NCBI GenBank assembly: GCA_025355245.1
Contig: JANXZZ010000236.1
Span: 1 to 38,254 of the forward strand
Origin: Pseudomonadota bacterium
GTDB lineage: Bacteria > Pseudomonadota > Gammaproteobacteria > Steroidobacterales > Steroidobacteraceae
DNA length: 38,254 nucleotides
Direction: 5' to 3'
The notes beneath the pieces are model-generated. The model was not told where the DNA came from and did no database searches. It worked only from the letters and a program-made list of their open reading frames with translations. Shown piece by piece: positions 1 to 8,349 of the stretch (the stretch's first letter is position 1; each line of letters starts with the position of its first letter). The translations under genes and the position numbers were made by a program.

Positions 1-1
1 G

Positions 2-91
2 TTCGAGAAAACCCCGCTGGACATAGCGCTTTCGCGTATTCCGGTGGCCTCAGAATCGGATCAAGCCGGCAACCAGCTGATTCTCCTCTGA
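2..91 (+). CDS. possible C-terminal end of an unidentified protein (partial)
   Basis: One frame is open from the left edge to a TGA at 89-91 and encodes about 29 residues ending in NQLILL. Codon choice looks moderately coding (GAC, CTG, AAC, GCC, CAG), but the piece is too short to recognise a family. It could be the tail of a plus-strand gene that starts before the window, or chance. No terminator-like hairpin follows directly. Confidence 0.3.
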   Translation, partial: FEKTPLDIALSRIPVASESDQAGNQLILL

Positions 92-235
92 AAACGTTGG
101 GACAGGCCTGATAACAAATATTGAAAAGCTGCTCCCCGGGGCGCGCAGCGAATCGAAACAACGCGCGCGGTCGCACGCGCCTTGCCGAACTTCCGTGCCC
201 CGAGTTTCCCTTGGGTTGCTTTTTACCGACAGCAA

Positions 236-266
236 ATTACAAGTTAACCATTTGAGATTACAAATT
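236..266. repeat. two 10-bp direct repeats spaced 21 bp (operator-like)
   Basis: ATTACAAGTT at 236-245 and ATTACAAATT at 257-266 differ at one base. Their starts are 21 bp apart, about two helical turns, within an AT-rich patch of an otherwise GC-rich region. This geometry suits a protein binding two half-sites on the same DNA face. The binding protein is unknown. Confidence 0.35.
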
Positions 267-426
267 CATGACGCGCAATCGCGCTCGCAATTCGCGCATT
301 CAGTGGGGTCCCGTCTGCGCGGCGTCCATCACGACGCTGCCCTGAGACCCGCGGTGTGTTTTTCACAACACCGTGCTTTCCCCGTGTCACATTTATGTCA
401 TAAAAAAGGGATCCGTGCGAGGGGTT

Positions 427-444
427 GCTGAATGATCGTTCAGC
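427..444. promoter_or_regulatory. inverted repeat, TetR-operator-like
   Basis: GCTGAATGATCGTTCAGC has perfect 6-bp arms (GCTGAA/TTCAGC), and the centre TGATCG adds further near-symmetry, with one mismatch in the 16-bp core. TGAAyGATCrTTCA-type palindromes are typical of TetR-family operators. It lies about 670 bp before the receptor start, so its target gene is unclear. Confidence 0.35.
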
Positions 445-894
445 GGCGACGGCGGCGGCACCGTCAGCGCGTCGGTTCGAGGTCCGCCGGGGGCCTGCGT
501 TTCCCGGGCCGGCGCGGTCGCCGCAACGCCCGATGCTGGCGTCGCAGCCACCCCCGGACAGCACAATTTAGGCGGCACTGACGCTATCGCGTGGCGCGGA
601 GGCGAGCTCGTTGCCCGGGTCCCGGAGGCACCGCGCTTGCCGCCCGAACCGGGTTGTCTGCCCGTTCAGGCGGGCGCAAACGGGGCCGGCGGTGACTCGC
701 GCCCACCCCAAGCGGGGGCGGCGAACGGCGCTAGCCCGGCCGGCCATGTCTTTTTTGTATGCCCCAATCGATATTCTCGGCTTGGAGGTAGCGGGCCGTT
801 GTGAAAGGCTCGGGTCGGAAGCTCTGAGACTCCGGCCGACCGCACGACGGATCGGAACGTTATTTGGGACCGCGCGGGGGCGTCGTACACAGAT

Positions 895-912
895 TGTTGT
901 AGTTCTGCAACA
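895..912. promoter_or_regulatory. 18-bp near-palindrome upstream of the receptor
   Basis: TGTTGTAGTTCTGCAACA reads TGTTGnAGnnCTnCAACA in both directions, so 14 of 18 positions are symmetric. This suits a dimeric repressor such as a LacI- or GntR-type protein. It sits about 205 bp upstream of the receptor start codon, where a promoter could lie. I see no regulator gene beside it. Confidence 0.4.
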
Positions 913-1091
913 TCGCGTTCGAACCGTGCGACGCGCATAATCCGGGGGCAAAGGGTAGCGAATAACCGAACCACGCGTCGTCCGAGCCCCCTCGCGGCAG
1001 CCACCGCGTTTGCGCTCGCACAACACGATGGCGAGGATCGATGAGCGGGATCGGGGAGCGGGTCGCTACAGCGGCTGCGCGGCAATTCAAG

Positions 1092-1101
1092 TTCACGTGA
1101 A
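1092..1101. promoter_or_regulatory. palindrome TTCACGTGAA in the receptor leader
   Basis: TTCACGTGAA is a perfect 10-bp palindrome. It ends a few bases before the Shine-Dalgarno GGGGAG (1105-1110) of the TonB-dependent receptor and is flanked by AATTC and GAATT, which add partial outer symmetry. It could be an operator or an RNA hairpin affecting ribosome access. It could also be chance. Confidence 0.25.
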
Positions 1102-1116
1102 TTCGGGGAGACACAT

Positions 1117-3873
1117 TTGAAGTCCAACCATAAGCTTTCGTCTGCCATTTTCGCCGTATTGGCTGGCTACGCCGGGGCCGCGACCGCCCAGCAGGCCGCG
1201 AGCGCGAGTGCGCCGGCCGCCGCGTCAGACGCGATCGCCGAGATCGTCGTCACCGCACAGCGTCGCACGGAAAACATCCAGGACGTTCCAATCACGATCC
1301 AGGCGATGACGACCGAGACGCAGAAGCAGCTCAACGTGTCCACCGCCGACGACTTCGTCAAGTACGTCCCGAACGTCTCGTTCGCCTCGAACGGCCCGGG
1401 CCAGAGCAACATCTTCATGCGCGGCCTCGCGCTCGTGTCCGCGGGAACGCAGTCCTCCGGCACGATCGGTGGATTCCCGAACGTGGCGGTCTACCTGGAC
1501 GACCAGTCCGGCCAGCTGCCGTCCCGAAATCTCGACGTGTACGCGGCCGACCTCGAGCGTATCGAGATTCTCGAGGGTCCCCAGGGCACCCTGTTCGGCG
1601 GCGGCGCCCAGGCGGGCGTGATCCGCTACATCACGAACAAGCCGAAGCTCAACGTCACCGAAGGCAGTGTCGAGGCGGGCTACGGGATCACCGCGCACGG
1701 CGACCCGAACAGCAGCCTGAACGCGGTTCTCAACCTGCCGCTGATCGCAGACACCCTTGCGGTCCGTGCGGTCATCTATAACGACAGGCGCGGCGGCTAC
1801 ATCGACAACCTGCCGAGCACGTTCACCCGCAGCGCCAACGACTACGGTATCTACTACGCGGGCTACGCCACCAGCTGCTCGGCCGGCGCACCGGTCAACG
1901 GCGCCTGCGGCGCCGGTACCAAAGCAACGGGATACGGCCCCCCGCCCGGCAGTTCGTCGATCAACAACTACTCCATCGCCGGCAGGGCGATCAACCCGGT
2001 GACCTACCAGGGCACCCGCCTTTCGGCGCTCTGGCAGATCAACGATGACTGGAGCGCGCTGGTCACCCAGACCTACCAGAACATGGAAGCGGACGGCGTT
2101 TTCTACCAGATGCCGCACGGTTCGGATTACGGTATCAATGCGTCGTCCCCGCAGGCGCTGCCGCCGCTCAGCGTCACGACCTTCAGCCCGTCCTACGACA
2201 AGGACAAGTGGGAAAACACAGCGCTGACCGTCAACGGCAAGATCGGCGACTGGAAAATGGTGTATTCCGGCGGCTACCTGTCTCGCCGCATCGACCAGGT
2301 CAACGACTACACCAACTACACCCGCGGCGTATTCGCGGACTACTACCAGTGCTATGGCCTCTATGCCGGCAAGCCGACCTGCTTCTCGCCGGTCGCCTAC
2401 TGGCAGGAGACCGAGACCAACACGCACCAGAGCCAAGAGTTCCGCCTGAGCACTCCGGATGACAAGCGCATCCGCGGCCTGTTCGGCGCGTTCTACGAGG
2501 ACTACAAGATCACGGACGACACCGACTGGTCGTACAAGACGGTGCCGACGTGCGTGACCGGCGGCAGCCCGGACTGCTTCCAGAACGTGCAGCCGGTGAC
2601 CGGCTCGGTCGTCGGCAACCCGAACCCGCGCAACGACAACGTGGCGTTCTTCGAGGATACGCACCGCGACATCAAGCAGACGGCGTTCTTCGCCTCGGTC
2701 GACCTCGACATCCTGCCGAAGGTGCTGACCCTCACCGTCGGCACGCGCCACTTCGACTATAAGGAAGACTTCGGCGGGACCGTCGTCAGCAGCTTCGGCT
2801 GCTTCAACTACGCGGCGACGCCGACGCCCGGGCCGTGCAAGAACTTCAAGTACTCCGCGAACATTTCGGGTTACAACCTGAATGCCGAGTTCAAGGGGTT
2901 CAAGAGCCGTGCGAACCTGACCTGGCACGTGACGCCGGACGCGATGCTCTACTACACGTGGTCGCAGGGTTACCGCCCGGGTGGCTTCAACCGCTCGACC
3001 GGCTTCGAGGCGGCGGACGCGAACGGCATCCCGCAGTACATCAAGGAACTGACCGTGCAGCCCGACTCGTTGACCAACAACGAAGTCGGCTTCAAGACGG
3101 AGTTCATGGACCACCGCATCCAGCTGAATGGCTCGCTGTATCAGGAGAAGTGGCAGAACGTGCAGACCGCCATCTTCAACCCGCAGTACTTCGGCAACAC
3201 CACCTTCGGCGTGAACGGACCGGACTACCAGGTCAAGGGCATCGAGCTGCAGCTGACGGCGCGCGTGACGACGGCGCTGACGGTGATCGGCTCGGGCTCG
3301 TGGAACCAGGCCAAGCAGACGACCTCACCGCCCCTCGTCGACAACAACTGCGCGAACAACCCGCTGCGCGCGCTGTTGCCGGCGAGCGTCCCGGTCAGCC
3401 CGACCTGCGGACAGCCGATCACGCAGCTGGTCGAGCCGAACGGCAAGGTCGGCAACGTGACCAACACCTTCGGCACGACCGGCGTGCCGACGGCGTTCTC
3501 GCCGCCGCTCGAGTTCAACCTGCGTGCCCGCTACGACTTTGCGGTCGGCGACTACAAGGCGTTCTGGCAGCTCGGCATGGTCCACATCGGCCACTCGTAC
3601 AACAACTCGAACACCGACCCGACCATCAACGGCGACGTGCTCTGGCCTGCCGGCCAGCCCGTCACGACGACCATCTGGCGGTTCGAGATGCCGGGCTACT
3701 CGACCTTCGATGCCTCGATGGGCGTCGCCAAGGACAACTGGAACGCGCAGCTGTTCGGTTCCAACGTCACGAACGTCAACGCGAGCCAGTTCACCTCGAC
3801 CTCGCAGTTCGTCAAGGCGGAGACTCCGATTCGCCCGCGCGTGCTCGGGCTCAAGATTGGCTACAAGTTCTAG
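1117..3873 (+). CDS. TonB-dependent outer-membrane receptor
   Basis: This is a TonB-gated outer-membrane beta-barrel of 918 residues that would import a scarce ligand using TonB/ExbBD energy. Translation starts at a TTG, supported by GGGGAG six bases upstream. Residues 1-24 form a signal peptide ending ATAQ. A TonB-box-like segment (AEIVVTAQRR, about 41-50) is followed by the plug domain, with VPNVS and IFMRG motifs and the typical LEGPQGTLFGGGAQAGVI segment. The barrel ends in a terminal Phe (IGYKF), as needed for BAM insertion. The length is normal for sphingomonad/Steroidobacter-style receptors. The ligand cannot be read from sequence. Such receptors are often followed by a TPR-sulfotransferase, as here, but a strong terminator separates the two. 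The upstream region carries several operator-like repeats. Confidence 0.93.
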   Translation: MKSNHKLSSAIFAVLAGYAGAATAQQAASASAPAAASDAIAEIVVTAQRRTENIQDVPITIQAMTTETQKQLNVSTADDFVKYVPNVSFASNGPGQSNIFMRGLALVSAGTQSSGTIGGFPNVAVYLDDQSGQLPSRNLDVYAADLERIEILEGPQGTLFGGGAQAGVIRYITNKPKLNVTEGSVEAGYGITAHGDPNSSLNAVLNLPLIADTLAVRAVIYNDRRGGYIDNLPSTFTRSANDYGIYYAGYATSCSAGAPVNGACGAGTKATGYGPPPGSSSINNYSIAGRAINPVTYQGTRLSALWQINDDWSALVTQTYQNMEADGVFYQMPHGSDYGINASSPQALPPLSVTTFSPSYDKDKWENTALTVNGKIGDWKMVYSGGYLSRRIDQVNDYTNYTRGVFADYYQCYGLYAGKPTCFSPVAYWQETETNTHQSQEFRLSTPDDKRIRGLFGAFYEDYKITDDTDWSYKTVPTCVTGGSPDCFQNVQPVTGSVVGNPNPRNDNVAFFEDTHRDIKQTAFFASVDLDILPKVLTLTVGTRHFDYKEDFGGTVVSSFGCFNYAATPTPGPCKNFKYSANISGYNLNAEFKGFKSRANLTWHVTPDAMLYYTWSQGYRPGGFNRSTGFEAADANGIPQYIKELTVQPDSLTNNEVGFKTEFMDHRIQLNGSLYQEKWQNVQTAIFNPQYFGNTTFGVNGPDYQVKGIELQLTARVTTALTVIGSGSWNQAKQTTSPPLVDNNCANNPLRALLPASVPVSPTCGQPITQLVEPNGKVGNVTNTFGTTGVPTAFSPPLEFNLRARYDFAVGDYKAFWQLGMVHIGHSYNNSNTDPTINGDVLWPAGQPVTTTIWRFEMPGYSTFDASMGVAKDNWNAQLFGSNVTNVNASQFTSTSQFVKAETPIRPRVLGLKIGYKF

Positions 3874-3890
3874 TCGATTCGGACGAGCGA

Positions 3891-3916
3891 CGGCAGCCGG
3901 CACGGGCCGGCTGCCG
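3891..3916 (+). terminator. GC-rich hairpin after the receptor gene (no U-tract)
   Basis: Perfect 11-bp arms (3891-3901 and 3906-3916) close a 4-base ACGG loop just after the receptor stop codon. No T-run follows. It is probably an mRNA 3'-end stabiliser or the first of two tandem stem-loops, with the real terminator at 3927-3954. Confidence 0.5.
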
Positions 3917-3926
3917 TAGAATCAAA

Positions 3927-3954
3927 GGCGGGCACCAGTGCCCGCCTTTTTTTT
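3927..3954 (+). terminator. Rho-independent terminator of the receptor gene
   Basis: The stem GGCGGGCA/TGCCCGCC has a CCAG loop and is followed directly by eight T residues (3947-3954), with AAA before the stem. This is a textbook intrinsic terminator. It also decides the start of the next gene. An in-frame GTG at 3938 lies inside the hairpin, so that codon is not a credible start; the ATG at 3962, preceded by GGAG, is. Confidence 0.9.
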
Positions 3955-3961
3955 GGAGCCA

Positions 3962-5968
3962 ATGGAAGCCGCCGCGCCAAGTCCGACGCCCTCCCCGGTC
4001 GAGGTCGAAGTCCTGCGGGTACGCCGGTTCATGGAGCAGAACCGGTTCGCCGAGGCGCTCAGCGCCGTCGAGCGGCTGGCCGCCGAGGTTCCCCAGAACC
4101 GCGACGTGCTCTACATGGCCGCGGTGTCCCTGCGTTACCTACAGCGCGTCCCCGAGGCGCTCGCGACGCTCGAGCGGCTCGAGGCCTTCCACCCGGGGTT
4201 CAGCCGGCTCTTCCAGGAGCGGGGCCACTGCTACGTGGCGCAGCGCGATGCGCCGAACGCAATCGCGGCGTTCCTCAAGGCCGTGAACCTGAACCCCGCA
4301 TTGCCGGCGAGCTGGGCGATGCTCGAGAAGCTTTTCGGGATGACCGGGAAGCGCAAGGACGCCAAGATCGCGGCGAGCCACGTCGCGAAGCTCAAGGAGC
4401 TGCCGGCGGACATCGTGACGGCGACCGGCATGTTTTCGGACGGCGAGTTCGTGCCCGCCGAGCGCATCGTGCGGGCGTACCTCCTGAAGCACGGGGACCA
4501 CGTGGAGGGGATGCGGCTGCTGGCCAGGATCGGACTCGAGCTCGACGTGCTCGATGACGCCGAGCTCTTGCTCGATGAGGTGCTGAAGGTCGCGCCGGAG
4601 TACCAGCCGGCGCGCTTCGACCTGGTCCGCACGCTGCTGAAGCGCCACAAGCACGTCCGCGCGCTCGAGGAGCTCGACAAGCTCCTGAAGGCCGAGCCCG
4701 AGAACCGCAGCTACCGCACGACCTACGCAACGGCCTGCATCGGGCTCGGCGACGACGAGCGGGCGCTCAAGATGTATCAGGCGCTGCTCGCCGAGATGCC
4801 GCAGGCAGCCGACGTGCAGCTCTCCGTAGGGCACGTGCTCAAGACCCTCGGGCGCAGCCAGGAGTCGATCGCCGCCTATCGCGCCGCGGCCGGGCTCAGG
4901 GCGAGTTTCGGCGACGCCTACTGGAGCCTCGCCAACCTCAAGACCTATCGCTTCACGGAGGCGGAGTTCGCGCGCATGCGGGCCGAGGAGGCGGCGCCCG
5001 CGACACAGCTCGCGGACCGCTACCACCTGTGTTTTGCGCTCGCCAAGGGCCTCGAGGACCGGGGTGAGTACGCCGAATCATTCGCGTACTACGAACGCGG
5101 CAACTCGCTGAAAAAATCCGAGCTCCGCTACCGCCCGGAACCCGTCGAACGCAACACGCGCATGCAGCAGGCGATCTGCACGCGCGAGTTCTTCGCGGCG
5201 CGTGACGGCGTCGGCGCCACCAGCAATGCCCCGATCCTCATCGTCGGCCTGCCGCGGGCTGGCTCGACGCTGCTCGAGCAGATCCTAGCTTCGCACTCGC
5301 AGGTCGAGGGCACGATGGAGCTCGCCGACATTCCGCGGCTCGCCCAGGAACTGCAGGGACGCGAAGCGGACGACGAGAACCCGCTCTACCCGCGCGTGCT
5401 AGCGGACATGCCGCCGGAGGACTTCCGGCGTCTCGGCGAAAAATACCTCAGCGATACCCTCGTCTACCGCGACGGCAAGCCGCGTTTCATCGACAAGATG
5501 CCCAACAACTTCCGCCATCTCGGCCTCATCCACCTGATGCTGCCGAACGCGAAGATCATCGACGCGCGACGCGAGCCGATGGCCTGCTGCTTCTCGAACT
5601 TCAAGCAACTGTTCGCTTCGGGGCAGGAATTCACCTACAGCATCGAGGATATCGCCAGGTACTACCGGACCTACGTCGAGCTGATGCGGCACTGGGACCT
5701 GGCATTGCCGGGCCGGGTGCTGCGCGTGCAGCACGAGGACCTGGTCGATGACTTCGAGAGTAACGTGCGCCGCATGCTCGAGTTCTGCGAGCTCGACTTC
5801 GAGCCAGCGTGCCTCGAGTTCTACAAGAACGAACGCAGCGTCCGCACCGCGAGTTCCGAGCAGGTACGCCAGCCCATCTTCAAGGAAGGCCTCGACCAAT
5901 GGCGCAACTTCGAACCGTGGCTCGAACCCCTCAAGGCTGCGCTCGGCGAGCTTGCGCCGCGCAATTGA
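3962..5968 (+). CDS. TPR-repeat protein with C-terminal sulfotransferase domain
   Basis: This 668-residue cytoplasmic protein has two parts. Residues 10 to about 350 are helical tetratricopeptide-like repeats (A-x-x-x-x-x-A-L patterns). From about 423 to the end is a PAPS-dependent sulfotransferase-like domain. The 5'-phosphosulfate loop is visible as GLPRAGSTLLEQIL (about 429-442). A later RREPMACCFSNFKQLF segment corresponds to the 3'-phosphate-binding region. Enzymes of this type move a sulfuryl group from PAPS to protein, sugar or lipid acceptors; the acceptor here is unknown. The ATG at 3962 with GGAG five bases upstream is chosen over a GTG at 3938, which sits inside the receptor's terminator. 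The next gene starts nine bases after this stop, so the two may be co-transcribed. Confidence 0.85.
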   Translation: MEAAAPSPTPSPVEVEVLRVRRFMEQNRFAEALSAVERLAAEVPQNRDVLYMAAVSLRYLQRVPEALATLERLEAFHPGFSRLFQERGHCYVAQRDAPNAIAAFLKAVNLNPALPASWAMLEKLFGMTGKRKDAKIAASHVAKLKELPADIVTATGMFSDGEFVPAERIVRAYLLKHGDHVEGMRLLARIGLELDVLDDAELLLDEVLKVAPEYQPARFDLVRTLLKRHKHVRALEELDKLLKAEPENRSYRTTYATACIGLGDDERALKMYQALLAEMPQAADVQLSVGHVLKTLGRSQESIAAYRAAAGLRASFGDAYWSLANLKTYRFTEAEFARMRAEEAAPATQLADRYHLCFALAKGLEDRGEYAESFAYYERGNSLKKSELRYRPEPVERNTRMQQAICTREFFAARDGVGATSNAPILIVGLPRAGSTLLEQILASHSQVEGTMELADIPRLAQELQGREADDENPLYPRVLADMPPEDFRRLGEKYLSDTLVYRDGKPRFIDKMPNNFRHLGLIHLMLPNAKIIDARREPMACCFSNFKQLFASGQEFTYSIEDIARYYRTYVELMRHWDLALPGRVLRVQHEDLVDDFESNVRRMLEFCELDFEPACLEFYKNERSVRTASSEQVRQPIFKEGLDQWRNFEPWLEPLKAALGELAPRN

Positions 5969-5977
5969 CGCGCCAAC

Positions 5978-7522
5978 ATGACTGACACTCCCGCATCCGG
6001 CCGTCGACGCGAACGCGGCACCCGAGCCGCGCGCTCGACGGGACCGTCGCTCACGCCGTTGCCGCGTCTCACCAACCGCTGGGCGCCGCTCGAGATCCTC
6101 TCGGTCGAGCAGGTCGAACGCATCGTCGATGCCGCCTACCGGGTACTCGTGGACGCCGGTATCGAGATTCGCAGCCCCGAGGCACGCGATGTCTACCGGC
6201 GCGCCGGCGCGATGGTGGACGAGGAGTCACAGATGGTCCGGCTCGGACGCGACCTGGTCGAGGCGCATCTCGCCCATGCGCCGGAGAGCTTCGTCCTGCA
6301 CGCGCGCAACGCCGATCGCCATCTGCACGTCGGTGGCAACGTCGTGAACTTCGGCCCGGTCAATGGGGCACCGAACATCACTGACCTCGAGAACGGCCGC
6401 CGCTACGGCGACCTCGAGGCGTTCCGCAACATCCTGAAGCTCACGCACACGCTCGGCATCCTCCACTGGCAGGGCGGCATCGTCGTGGAGCCCACCGACG
6501 TGCCGGTCGCGGTCCGCCACCTCGCAACGTACCAGGCGCACATCGAGCACGCGGACGTCGTGTGGGCCGCGCGCGGGGTCGGCGGCGTGCAGGCCGAGGA
6601 TGCGATCGCGCTCTCCGCCATCGAGCACGGCTGCTCGATCGAGGACCTCGGCTCACGCCCGACGCTGATGACGGTCACCAACGTCAATTCGCCGCGGCGC
6701 GTCGACCAGGAGATCCTCGACAACATCATGATCATGGCGCGGCACGGCCAGTGCGTCGTCATCACGCCGTTCACGCTGATGGGCGCGATGGCCCCCATTA
6801 CGCTGGCAGGCGCACTGGTCCAGCAGACGGCCGAAGCGCTTTCGATCATTGCGCTCTGCCAGATCCTGCGCCCCGGGACGCCCTGCGTGATGGGCGGCTT
6901 CACCTCGAACGTCGACATGCGCACGGGTTCGCCCGCCTTCGGGACGCCCGAGTACGTGAACGCGGCGCTCGCGACCGCGCAGCTGGGTCGGCGACTCAAA
7001 GTGCCCGTGCGCACGAGCGCGGTCAACGCATCGCCCGTGGTCGACGCGCAATCGACCTACGAGACGGCATTCTCGCTGCAGGCGGCGATCCTGAGCCACA
7101 GCCACCTGATCAACCACGCGGCGGGCTGGCTCGAAGGCGGACTGTCGGCCTCGCTCGAGAAGATCATCGTGGATGCCGAGCTGCTGCGCGGTTGGGCCGA
7201 GATCCTGAAGCCGATCTCCTTCAGCGACGATGACCTCGGCGTCGAGGCGATCAAGGGCGTCGCTGCCGGTGGCCACTTCTTCGGCACCGAGCACACGCTC
7301 GCGCGCTACGAGACGGCGTTCTACCGACCGCTCCTCTCCGACTGGTCGAACTTCGAGAGCTGGACGGAGGCGGGATCACGCACGGCCTCGCAGCGCGCGA
7401 CCGGGATCTGGAAGAAACTGCTGGCCGACTACGTCCCGCCGCCCCTCGATTCAGGCATTCGGGAGGCCGTCCGGGACTACGTGGCTCGCAGGACCCTCGA
7501 GCTCGGCGAGCCGTCACCGTAG
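5978..7522 (+). CDS. trimethylamine methyltransferase (MttB) family protein, non-pyrrolysine
   Basis: This 514-residue TIM-barrel protein belongs to the MttB/MtgB superfamily (NFGPVNGAPNITDLE, MTVTNVNSPRRVD and GGFTSNVDMRTGSPAFGTPEY segments). Founding members transfer a methyl group from trimethylamine or glycine betaine to a corrinoid protein. No in-frame amber codon interrupts the reading frame, so it lacks pyrrolysine. It resembles the non-pyrrolysine branch, some members of which demethylate quaternary amines such as betaine. No corrinoid protein or corrinoid-activating gene is in the window, so the methyl acceptor is unclear. A basic N-terminal tail (residues 1-20) precedes the conserved core, so the true start may be slightly downstream. 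The next gene follows by 11 bp, suggesting one operon. Confidence 0.85.
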   Translation: MTDTPASGRRRERGTRAARSTGPSLTPLPRLTNRWAPLEILSVEQVERIVDAAYRVLVDAGIEIRSPEARDVYRRAGAMVDEESQMVRLGRDLVEAHLAHAPESFVLHARNADRHLHVGGNVVNFGPVNGAPNITDLENGRRYGDLEAFRNILKLTHTLGILHWQGGIVVEPTDVPVAVRHLATYQAHIEHADVVWAARGVGGVQAEDAIALSAIEHGCSIEDLGSRPTLMTVTNVNSPRRVDQEILDNIMIMARHGQCVVITPFTLMGAMAPITLAGALVQQTAEALSIIALCQILRPGTPCVMGGFTSNVDMRTGSPAFGTPEYVNAALATAQLGRRLKVPVRTSAVNASPVVDAQSTYETAFSLQAAILSHSHLINHAAGWLEGGLSASLEKIIVDAELLRGWAEILKPISFSDDDLGVEAIKGVAAGGHFFGTEHTLARYETAFYRPLLSDWSNFESWTEAGSRTASQRATGIWKKLLADYVPPPLDSGIREAVRDYVARRTLELGEPSP

Positions 7523-7533
7523 CCCGCGCGCCC

Positions 7534-8349
7534 GTGACCGAAGCCATCGCTAACGCCCGCATGTATTCGGTCACGCCCGAGGTCGAGGCGGCGTGGCAGT
7601 CGTTGCTCGAGCACATCGCGCACGATGCCGCCGTGCCGCTCGGCTACCTGCCCTACCCGGCGCCCCGGCCGCTTGAGGCGCTGTGGTCCCGGACCGATCT
7701 TGGCTGCGTGCTGATGTGCGGCTATCCGATTGCGCTCAAGCTCGCCGCCGTCACGCCGATCGCGGCGCCGATTCCGCGGGCGCCGTGGGCCGGCGGGCAG
7801 CCTCGCTACCGCTCCGATTTGATCGTGCGGGCGGATGCGCCGTTCGCGCGCCTCGAGGACACCTTCGGCGGCCGCGCCGGCTGGACGGTCGCGCACTCGC
7901 ACTCGGGATTCAATGCCTTCCGGCACCACCTGCTCGCCTTCCGCACGCCCGAGCGACCGGTGCTGTACCGCGAGATGGTGGGCGAGCTGGTGACCGCCCG
8001 CAACGTGCTCGACGGGGTCCGTGAAGGCCGGATCGACGTTGGGCCGCTCGATGCGTACTGGCACCTATTGATTGCCCATCACCGGCCGGAGCTGACGCGG
8101 GGCATTCGCGTGCTCGCCTCGACGGACAATGCGCCGATACCGGCGTTCGTCGCCTCGGCGGCCGCTGGCGGGGATAGCGTCGCGCGATTGCGCGAAGCCC
8201 TCGTCGCGGCAAAATCACGGCCGTGGTTCGGCGCGATCGCGGATCAGTTGCTGCTGGAGGGATTCGGCGCGGTCAGCGAGTCGACCTACGCTCCGACCTT
8301 GGAGTGGGACCGCGCCGCGAACGCGGCGGGCTACCCGGTGCCCGCCTAA
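7534..8349 (+). CDS. PhnD/SsuA-type substrate-binding-like protein without signal peptide
   Basis: This 271-residue protein is built like the binding domain of phosphonate/phosphate-type ABC importers (PhnD-like): GYPIALK near the front, then WTVAHSHSGFNAFRHHL, GRIDVGPLDAYWHLL and LASTDNAPIPAFVAS. I see no export signal with either the GTG start (7534) or the downstream ATG (7561), and no permease or ATPase beside it. It is therefore probably a cytoplasmic ligand-binding protein or enzyme partner rather than a transporter component. It follows the MttB-like gene by 11 bp. Its stop overlaps the stop of the convergent desaturase gene (8346-8349). The ligand is unknown; a methylated amine is a guess from context. 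Confidence 0.7.
   Translation: MTEAIANARMYSVTPEVEAAWQSLLEHIAHDAAVPLGYLPYPAPRPLEALWSRTDLGCVLMCGYPIALKLAAVTPIAAPIPRAPWAGGQPRYRSDLIVRADAPFARLEDTFGGRAGWTVAHSHSGFNAFRHHLLAFRTPERPVLYREMVGELVTARNVLDGVREGRIDVGPLDAYWHLLIAHHRPELTRGIRVLASTDNAPIPAFVASAAAGGDSVARLREALVAAKSRPWFGAIADQLLLEGFGAVSESTYAPTLEWDRAANAAGYPVPA

Larger units (their letters stand above)
92..1116. other. about 1 kb non-coding region upstream of the TonB-dependent receptor
   Basis: Open frames here on both strands have arginine- and proline-rich translations with no recognisable domain and look like GC-rich noise, so I call no gene. The region holds an AT-rich patch with direct repeats (236-266), a short inverted repeat (427-444), a longer near-palindrome (895-912) and a palindrome just before the receptor start (1092-1101). 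It looks like a long upstream control region, possibly with an undetected small RNA. No tRNA-like fold was seen. Confidence 0.55.

Noticed and set aside
1225-3114. Long open frame antisense to the TonB-dependent receptor
   Set aside because: Its translation is rich in Arg, Val and Asp with no recognisable domain. It arises because a GC-rich gene leaves the opposite frames free of stops. The sense frame has a full receptor architecture.
3938-3961. GTG start for the TPR-sulfotransferase gene
   Set aside because: It lies inside the stem of a clear intrinsic terminator and lacks a ribosome-binding site. The ATG at 3962 has GGAG at good spacing.
5978-7522. Pyrrolysine-containing trimethylamine methyltransferase
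   Set aside because: There is no in-frame amber codon, and no pyl genes are in the window.
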